From: Desulfurococcales archaeon
GTDB taxonomy: Archaea; Thermoproteota; Thermoprotei_A; Sulfolobales; NBVN01
NCBI GenBank assembly: GCA_021163585.1
Contig: JAGGTW010000045.1
Location: 1 to 9,614, forward strand
Direction of reading: 5' to 3'
Length of the DNA: 9,614 nucleotides
Shown here: positions 5,698-9,614 of the stretch, one piece after another
Layout: each line of letters begins with the position of its first letter
Numbering within the stretch: the first letter of the stretch is position 1
Notes under the pieces: generated by a model
Told to the model about the DNA's origin: nothing
Databases searched by the model: none
Seen by the model: only the letters and a program-made list of their open reading frames with translations
Made by a program: the position numbers and the translations under genes

Positions 5698-6330
5698 TCA
5701 GGGAATATCCCTTACCAATAAACGTATGTTCCTCTTCAAATCCTCCAACGTATCTACGTCAGCAAGAACACCAACGTCATCAACATCCACATATTTTATG
5801 TACTTACGCGCATTACTTAAAAATCCCTTAAGACCCCTGCTTTCCTCCCTTATATTCAGTACATCAGCAAGCAATTCCTTACCTACAATTAATGGGTGTC
5901 CGCCCTTTACGCCGTACTTAGGAATAACAACAAACCTGAGCGTGGTTCCCGCTAACTTCAGAGCGTAGTTAACTAAAAATGTAATGGTTTCCCTACGTAT
6001 GAAGAAGACATCGCCAGGATGTATCAGCACTATGTCCGAATACTTCATGACGGAAGCCACGCCCACCTTTACTGAGGACGACATACCGACCCTGTAGTCA
6101 GGATTAAAAACAAACTTTACGTCAAGATCGCCAACAGCATCAATAATAGCCTCCTTCTCATGACCAACAACAACCACTACATCATCAACAACCCCAGACA
6201 TTAGAAATTTCCTCACTAAGTACCTTATGAGAGGAACCGCCTCACCGTTAATGCTGACCTTATAAACCATTTTATTCCCTGGAAACCTAGTTGACATACC
6301 CGCAGCTAGTATTACAGCGCTAACAAACAA
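5698..6330 (-). CDS. MobA/MocA-like molybdenum cofactor nucleotidyltransferase
   Basis: A 210-residue NTP transferase with a Rossmann-like nucleotide-binding N-terminus: LAAG at 8-11, then R15 and K20 (LAAGMSTRFPGNKM). NPDYRVGMSSSVKVGV (76-91) and GHP (144-146) are typical of the MocA branch, which couples CTP to Mo-molybdopterin to give the dinucleotide cofactor of xanthine oxidase-family enzymes. The metal-binding aspartate is D107 in HPGDVFFI, where relatives usually have a GDQP-like motif. Location beside xdhC and coxMSL supports a role in cofactor synthesis for that enzyme. Start: TTG with GGTGGTG at 6334-6340 and 3-nt spacing. GTP versus CTP use cannot be decided by eye. Confidence 0.85.
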   Translation of the reverse strand: MFVSAVILAAGMSTRFPGNKMVYKVSINGEAVPLIRYLVRKFLMSGVVDDVVVVVGHEKEAIIDAVGDLDVKFVFNPDYRVGMSSSVKVGVASVMKYSDIVLIHPGDVFFIRRETITFLVNYALKLAGTTLRFVVIPKYGVKGGHPLIVGKELLADVLNIREESRGLKGFLSNARKYIKYVDVDDVGVLADVDTLEDLKRNIRLLVRDIP

Positions 6331-6380
6331 CTACACCACCTCGACCCCACTAACACCATAAGATCAGATCTGCAGGCAAG

Positions 6381-6390
6381 AGTATTTAAT
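6381..6390 (-). promoter_or_regulatory. TATA box of the mobA-like gene
   Basis: ATTAAATACT on the minus strand would start transcription near 6360, giving a 30-nt leader with the GGTGGTG ribosome binding site. An odd-centred inverted repeat, AGATC-A-GATCT (6361-6371), lies at the predicted start site. Confidence 0.45.
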
Positions 6391-6424
6391 GTAATGTTGA
6401 TAAGCATGAATGATTTGAGGTAGT

Positions 6425-6434
6425 AAATAATTAA
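6425..6434 (+). promoter_or_regulatory. TATA box of xdhC
   Basis: AAATAATTAA, centred about 37 nt before the ATG at 6466, would start transcription near 6455, just at the GTGGTG ribosome binding site (6455-6460). With the box at 6381-6390 it makes the 135-bp gap a divergent promoter region. Confidence 0.4.
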
Positions 6435-6465
6435 GCGCTGGCTCAATGAAGTAAGTGGTGTAAAA

Positions 6466-7341
6466 ATGGTTCAGACGAAATATACAGGATCGAGTATCTC
6501 TGACGATGAGCTAATGAAGCTAATAGTTAAGGGGCTTGAGTCAGGTGCTAGAGTAGCCCTATGCCTGATAGTCAACAAAGAAGGCTCCGGCCCCCGAGAC
6601 ATAGGTGCTAAGATGGTTGTTTATAGTAACGGTGAAGTTTATGGCTCAATAGGTGGGGGGTACTTTGAGAGACGTGTGGTCGATGAAGCGCTAAAGGCCT
6701 TGAGGGAGGGTAAGCCCAAGCTTATTAAATTCTCGTTTACTGGTAAAGAGGTAAGCAACGCGGTAGACACAGGATTAATATGTGGTGGTGTACTGACCGT
6801 GTATATAGATGTACTCAAACCATCACCCAGAATAATAATAGCTGGGGTAGGGAAAGTTGGAACACCACTAGCCAACGTGCTCAAGCTCATAGGATTCAGG
6901 GTTATTATAGCTGACCCTAACCCGGACCTAGTCAGCAAGGAGAGATTTCCCTTCGCTGAGCAGCTCATCACAGGTTCTCCACACGAAATAACTACTAAGC
7001 TAAAACAGGTTATCAGAGAGGGCGACATAGTGTACGTTACACACGGTGAGGTCGACGTAGATTACTTCTTCGTCAAAGAATTACTAAAGACTGAGGCATC
7101 CTATGTTGGTCTACTAGGAAGTAAGAAGAAAGTTGCTGAATTCGTTAAGAAATTAATTAAAGATAAAGTACCTAAGGAACTCATAGTCAAAAAACTGAGG
7201 GCACCTATAGGAATAGACATAAACACAGAAACACCTGAGGAAATAGCCATTTCAGTTGCTGCCGAAGTGATAATGAACCTGAAGGGAGGTAGTGTCAAGA
7301 CACTCAGTATAGTTAAAGATTTAATTAATAAAGTAGGATGA
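6466..7341 (+). CDS. XdhC/CoxI family molybdenum cofactor insertion factor
   Basis: Members bind the molybdenum cofactor, help its sulfuration and deliver it to xanthine oxidase-family enzymes. The 291-residue protein has both family domains. The N-terminal XdhC/CoxI domain shows EGSGPRDIGAKM (39-50), GSIGGGYFE (60-68) and a conserved C106 in LICGG. The C-terminal Rossmann domain starts with GVGKVG (127-132) and an acidic residue at 150, then THGEVDVD, YVGLLGSKKK (213-222) and PIGIDINTETPEEIA. Start: ATG with GTGGTG 5 nt away. It faces away from the mobA-like gene and precedes coxMSL on the same strand, but a 179-bp AT-rich gap with its own TATA box separates it from coxM. All expected motifs are present. 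Confidence 0.93.
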   Translation: MVQTKYTGSSISDDELMKLIVKGLESGARVALCLIVNKEGSGPRDIGAKMVVYSNGEVYGSIGGGYFERRVVDEALKALREGKPKLIKFSFTGKEVSNAVDTGLICGGVLTVYIDVLKPSPRIIIAGVGKVGTPLANVLKLIGFRVIIADPNPDLVSKERFPFAEQLITGSPHEITTKLKQVIREGDIVYVTHGEVDVDYFFVKELLKTEASYVGLLGSKKKVAEFVKKLIKDKVPKELIVKKLRAPIGIDINTETPEEIAISVAAEVIMNLKGGSVKTLSIVKDLINKVG

Positions 7342-7476
7342 CATTATCTGGCAACCGGAAAATTATTTTAATTAAATAAACTAACGTATTTTCCCACATC
7401 TGTTTTAGGAAATCCTACTATAATAGCTTTTAACATAATTAAAATAATTGATTAGCAGTAAGCGGTAGCAGGGAAG

Positions 7477-7485
7477 TTTTATATT
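7477..7485 (+). promoter_or_regulatory. TATA box of the coxMSL operon
   Basis: TTTTATATT would start transcription near 7505-7508, directly before the GAGGTG ribosome binding site. This places the coxM start within a few codons downstream and argues against a missed upstream exon-like extension. The rest of the xdhC-coxM gap (7342-7476) is AT-rich, with T-runs that may terminate xdhC and a small inverted repeat TAGGA-AA-TCCTA; no gene was seen there. Confidence 0.5.
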
Positions 7486-7507
7486 CACCTTACTTTTAAG
7501 GTAGTTA

Positions 7508-7513
7508 GAGGTG
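7508..7513 (+). promoter_or_regulatory. Ribosome binding site of coxM
   Basis: GAGGTG lies 7 nt before GTA at 7521. The same GGTGG core precedes coxS (TTG 8401) and coxL (GTG 8956) by 5 nt, so the spacing points to 7521 as the initiation site even though it is not a standard start codon. Confidence 0.6.
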
Positions 7514-7520
7514 GGGAGAC

Positions 7521-8399
7521 GTAAAAAGATTTAATGTATTTATTCCCTGCAGCTTAGATGACGCCTTAAGGATCATTGCTAATAAAAACCTGAAGGTAGT
7601 ACCTATAGCTGGTGGCACTGACTTAATGGTCTTGATTCGTGACGATGTAGTAAGGCCTAAGGCCGTTCTTGACTTATGGCCGTTGAGGAAGGAACTAGCA
7701 TTCATTAAGCGTGAAGGAGGTTGGGTCAAAATCGGAGCACTAGCTACTATTGAGGAAATATGTAGCTCTTTCCTCGTCCGTGACTGCAGGTACGCGGGCT
7801 TTTCTGACATGTGCAGTCATTTTGCTACACCATATATCAGGTCCCTAGCAACAATAGGTGGAAACATAGGTGCGGCACACCCACTCTCTGATGCTACTAT
7901 ATTACTTCTCACCTTAGATAGTGAAGTGAAACTAGTGAGTATTAGAGGTGAGAGGTGGGTTAAGCTAGATAAGTTATTCCTAGGCGAGAGAAAGTTAGCT
8001 AAGGACTCCTCAGAATTAATTGCTGAGGTGAGGTTCAAGGAAGTACCAGAAAACTCATCAACAGCACTTCTTAAATTTGATAGACGATGGGGGCATTCTA
8101 TGGGGTACGTAGTAGTAGCGGTATATGCTCAAATAAAAGATAATGTAGTCAGGGAAGTTAGAATAGCGTTCGACAGTATAGGGAGACCATTCCCGGAGAG
8201 AGCTAAGAAAACAGAGAAGTTCTTGAGGGGTAGGGGGCTAAGTGAGGATGTAATCGAGTGGGCATGCACTGAAGTACTGCCTAAGGAAATGAAGAGAATA
8301 AGTGATTATAGGGCGTCAGCCGAATACCGCTTAGAGTTATCCAAAGTACTTCTGAGGCGGGCGCTACTTAGAATTAAGTCAAGAATTAGAGGTGGTTGA
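7521..8399 (+). CDS. coxM: Molybdenum hydroxylase FAD-binding medium subunit (CoxM/CutB type), non-standard start
   Basis: The subunit carries FAD and passes electrons from the iron-sulfur subunit to an acceptor. Read from GTA at 7521 it has 292 residues, the usual family length. It begins KRFNVFIPCSLDDALRII, then the FAD-binding AGGTDLM (30-36), and later TIGGNIG (111-117) with AHPLSDAT. The C-terminal half, from about residue 170, is the CO dehydrogenase flavoprotein C-terminal domain. The first standard start in frame is ATG 7626, which would remove 35 residues including AGGTDL, so it is not credible. A stop (TAG 7506-7508) bounds the frame upstream, and no ATG, GTG or TTG lies between. 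GTA at 7521 is correctly spaced from GAGGTG. The cause may be a mutated GTG, non-AUG initiation, or a sequence error in or before the A-run at 7523-7527. The remaining frame is intact, so I do not call it a pseudogene. Confidence 0.87.
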   Translation, partial: VKRFNVFIPCSLDDALRIIANKNLKVVPIAGGTDLMVLIRDDVVRPKAVLDLWPLRKELAFIKREGGWVKIGALATIEEICSSFLVRDCRYAGFSDMCSHFATPYIRSLATIGGNIGAAHPLSDATILLLTLDSEVKLVSIRGERWVKLDKLFLGERKLAKDSSELIAEVRFKEVPENSSTALLKFDRRWGHSMGYVVVAVYAQIKDNVVREVRIAFDSIGRPFPERAKKTEKFLRGRGLSEDVIEWACTEVLPKEMKRISDYRASAEYRLELSKVLLRRALLRIKSRIRGG

Positions 8400-8400
8400 G

Positions 8401-8943
8401 TTGAGTAATTCTTTATCTGAGGACAGATATCCCTACATAAAAGTGAAACTAAGTGTTAATGGCAGAGACTACGAGGTATCTGTGAGGCCCTATGAGAGAC
8501 TCATTGATGTGTTAAGATATAAGTTAGGTTTAACAAGTGTTAAGGAGGGTTGTGGGAGAGGGGAGTGTGGTGCATGTGTAGTGATAATGGATGGCAAGCT
8601 AGTACCTTCATGTCTAGTTCTGGCGGTTAGAGCCAATAATAAGAAAATATTAACACTAGAGGGCCTAGCACCTGAGGGCAAATTACACGCGATCCAGAAA
8701 GCATTTCTCGATGTAATGAGTGTGCAGTGCGGTTACTGCCTCCCGGGTGTGATACTAGCTACTAAGTGGCTCCTAGATAAAAACCCTAGCCCCACCGATC
8801 AGGAGATTAAGGAGGTCTTAGGCGGGCAGCTCTGCCGCTGCGGCAGCTACCTGAGGTTTGTGAAGGCAGTGAAGTTAGCTGTGAAATACCTGAAAGAAGG
8901 TAAGGTTTACTTTGATATTCAGGAATTAATGAGTCCCCCTTGA
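8401..8943 (+). CDS. coxS: Molybdenum hydroxylase [2Fe-2S] small subunit (CoxS/CutC type)
   Basis: The 180-residue subunit has two [2Fe-2S] domains that link the molybdenum site to FAD. The N-terminal plant-ferredoxin-like cluster uses C51, C56, C59 (CGRGECGAC) and C71. The C-terminal helical cluster uses C110 and C113 (QCGYCLPG) with C145 and C147 (LCRCGSY). TTG at 8401 is chosen because GAGGTGG (8389-8395) sits 5 nt before it and the coxM stop ends at 8399. GTG at 8392 overlaps that ribosome binding site and would add three residues. The C-terminal motif reads CRCGSY where most relatives have CRCTGY; both cysteines are kept. There is a tail of about 20 residues after the last helix (VYFDIQELMSPP). 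Confidence 0.94.
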   Translation: MSNSLSEDRYPYIKVKLSVNGRDYEVSVRPYERLIDVLRYKLGLTSVKEGCGRGECGACVVIMDGKLVPSCLVLAVRANNKKILTLEGLAPEGKLHAIQKAFLDVMSVQCGYCLPGVILATKWLLDKNPSPTDQEIKEVLGGQLCRCGSYLRFVKAVKLAVKYLKEGKVYFDIQELMSPP

Positions 8944-8955
8944 GGGGTGGTTGAA

Positions 8956-9614
8956 GTGACTGACGTGTCTGACCGCTTGCGTGCAGTTAAGGAAATTTAC
9001 GAAAAGTTCATGGGCGGGGATTTCTTGTACGTAGGTAAGGCATCCCAGCGCTGGGATGCTGTAGCAAAAGTAACTGGTAAGGCACTCTTTACAGCAGATT
9101 TTCTCAAGTACTATAAAAACTTAGTTTACGTATATAGCGTGAGGACAAGGTACGCACATGCTGTGGTAAGAAAGTTAGATGCCAGTGAAGCTGTTAAGTA
9201 CCCAGGGGTTCTTAAGGTACTAACAGCTAGGGACATACCGGGAATTAATGATGTAGGTTACGTTTTACCTGACCAGCCATTACTGGCAGATAAGAAGACC
9301 AGGTACATTGGTGATATTCTAGCTTTAGTCGTAGCTGAGGACTACCTAGCAGCTGTAGAGGCGGCAGATAAGATCTACGTGGAGTACGAGCCCTTACCAG
9401 TAATCCATGATTCACTACAAGTAGTAGATTTGAGAACTTTGAAGGAGAAGGAACACATCTTAGTACATAATGAGAGAGGGTCTGATGTTGTTGCTAGGTA
9501 CAGAATAAGGCAGGGCAATGTCGACAAGGGGATGAAGGAGGCTGATGTAGTAATTGAGAATGAGTACAGAACGCAGTTCGCCGAACACGCGTATTTAGAG
9601 CCTGAGGCAGCAAT
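8956..9614 (+). CDS. coxL: Molybdenum hydroxylase molybdopterin-binding large subunit, N-terminal part (CoxL/CutA type), cut by the window end
   Basis: An open frame of 219 codons runs to the window end. It contains the N-terminal aldehyde oxidase/xanthine dehydrogenase a/b hammerhead domain: RWDAVAKVTGKALFTADF, then YAHAVVRKLD, TARDIPGIND, TRYIGDILALVVAED and AADKIYVEYEPLPVIHD. The start of the molybdopterin-binding domain follows (IENEYRTQFAEHAYLEPEAA). The full protein should be about 700-790 residues, so roughly a quarter is visible. GTG at 8956 is preceded by GGGGTGG with 5-nt spacing; GTG at 8947 is an alternative inside that site. The catalytic loop that separates form I CO dehydrogenase from aldehyde or glyceraldehyde oxidoreductases is not in the window, so the gene symbol is only by family. 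Confidence 0.92.
   Translation, partial: MTDVSDRLRAVKEIYEKFMGGDFLYVGKASQRWDAVAKVTGKALFTADFLKYYKNLVYVYSVRTRYAHAVVRKLDASEAVKYPGVLKVLTARDIPGINDVGYVLPDQPLLADKKTRYIGDILALVVAEDYLAAVEAADKIYVEYEPLPVIHDSLQVVDLRTLKEKEHILVHNERGSDVVARYRIRQGNVDKGMKEADVVIENEYRTQFAEHAYLEPEAA

Noticed and set aside
5294..5968. Plus-strand ORFs over the gamma-subunit and mobA-like genes
   Set aside because: They are antisense shadows of strongly supported minus-strand genes and show no recognisable domain or ribosome binding site.
7342..7476. RNA gene or small ORF in the xdhC-coxM gap
   Set aside because: The stretch is AT-rich with only a small inverted repeat; no cloverleaf, C/D box pair or family-like peptide was seen.
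7626..8399. coxM starting at ATG 7626
   Set aside because: This start deletes the FAD-binding AGGTDL motif and the conserved N-terminal segment, both of which are encoded in frame just upstream.
7521..8399. coxM as a pseudogene
   Set aside because: The frame from 7521 to the stop is intact with all motifs, and it is tightly joined to an intact coxS. The only anomaly is the start codon.

Overview
The window looks like chromosomal DNA from a thermophilic archaeon of the Thermoproteota (Crenarchaeota). Three things point there: TiaS and Sec61-beta are archaeal-type proteins, TATA boxes lie about 26 nt upstream of genes (one apparently leaderless), and GGTGG-type ribosome binding sites precede many GTG and TTG starts. 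A Desulfurococcales-like lineage is plausible, but I cannot fix the genus. No insertion sequence, CRISPR array, tRNA or rRNA was seen.

Layout. (1) At 63-1680 (+) a stand-alone Lrp/AsnC ligand-binding (RAM) domain protein is followed by tiaS, the tRNA-Ile2 agmatidine synthetase. (2) At 1682-2118 a non-coding gap between two convergent genes has the architecture of an archaeal replication origin. Four related 23-bp elements resemble origin recognition boxes (ORBs), each with a TCC-ACA-GGAAA-like dyad and a GGGGT string. The inner two are inverted around a 130-bp tract that is only 14% GC. This is the most interesting finding. (3) At 2136-2438 (-) lies a MazG-like pyrophosphohydrolase. Diverging from it is a 55-codon, TTG-started Sec61-beta gene (2532-2699 +). 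(4) At 2692-5604 (-) is a four-gene operon for a four-subunit 2-oxoacid:ferredoxin oxidoreductase, in the order gamma, delta, alpha, beta. The genes overlap or abut, and a perfect 16-bp palindrome lies upstream. (5) From 5698 to the window end is a molybdenum hydroxylase locus: a MobA/MocA-like nucleotidyltransferase (-), and divergently xdhC/coxI followed by the FAD, [2Fe-2S] and molybdopterin subunits (coxM, coxS, coxL). The last gene runs off the window.

How the genes fit together. The oxidoreductase operon would turn pyruvate or a related 2-oxoacid into acyl-CoA and reduced ferredoxin. The Mo-hydroxylase genes encode an aldehyde- or CO-oxidising enzyme plus two factors for maturing and inserting its cofactor. 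The catalytic loop that separates CO dehydrogenase from aldehyde oxidoreductase lies beyond the window, so the substrate is undecided. The coxM reading frame has no ATG, GTG or TTG at its expected start: a GTA sits where the ribosome binding site points. That is either non-canonical initiation, a mutation, or a sequence error.
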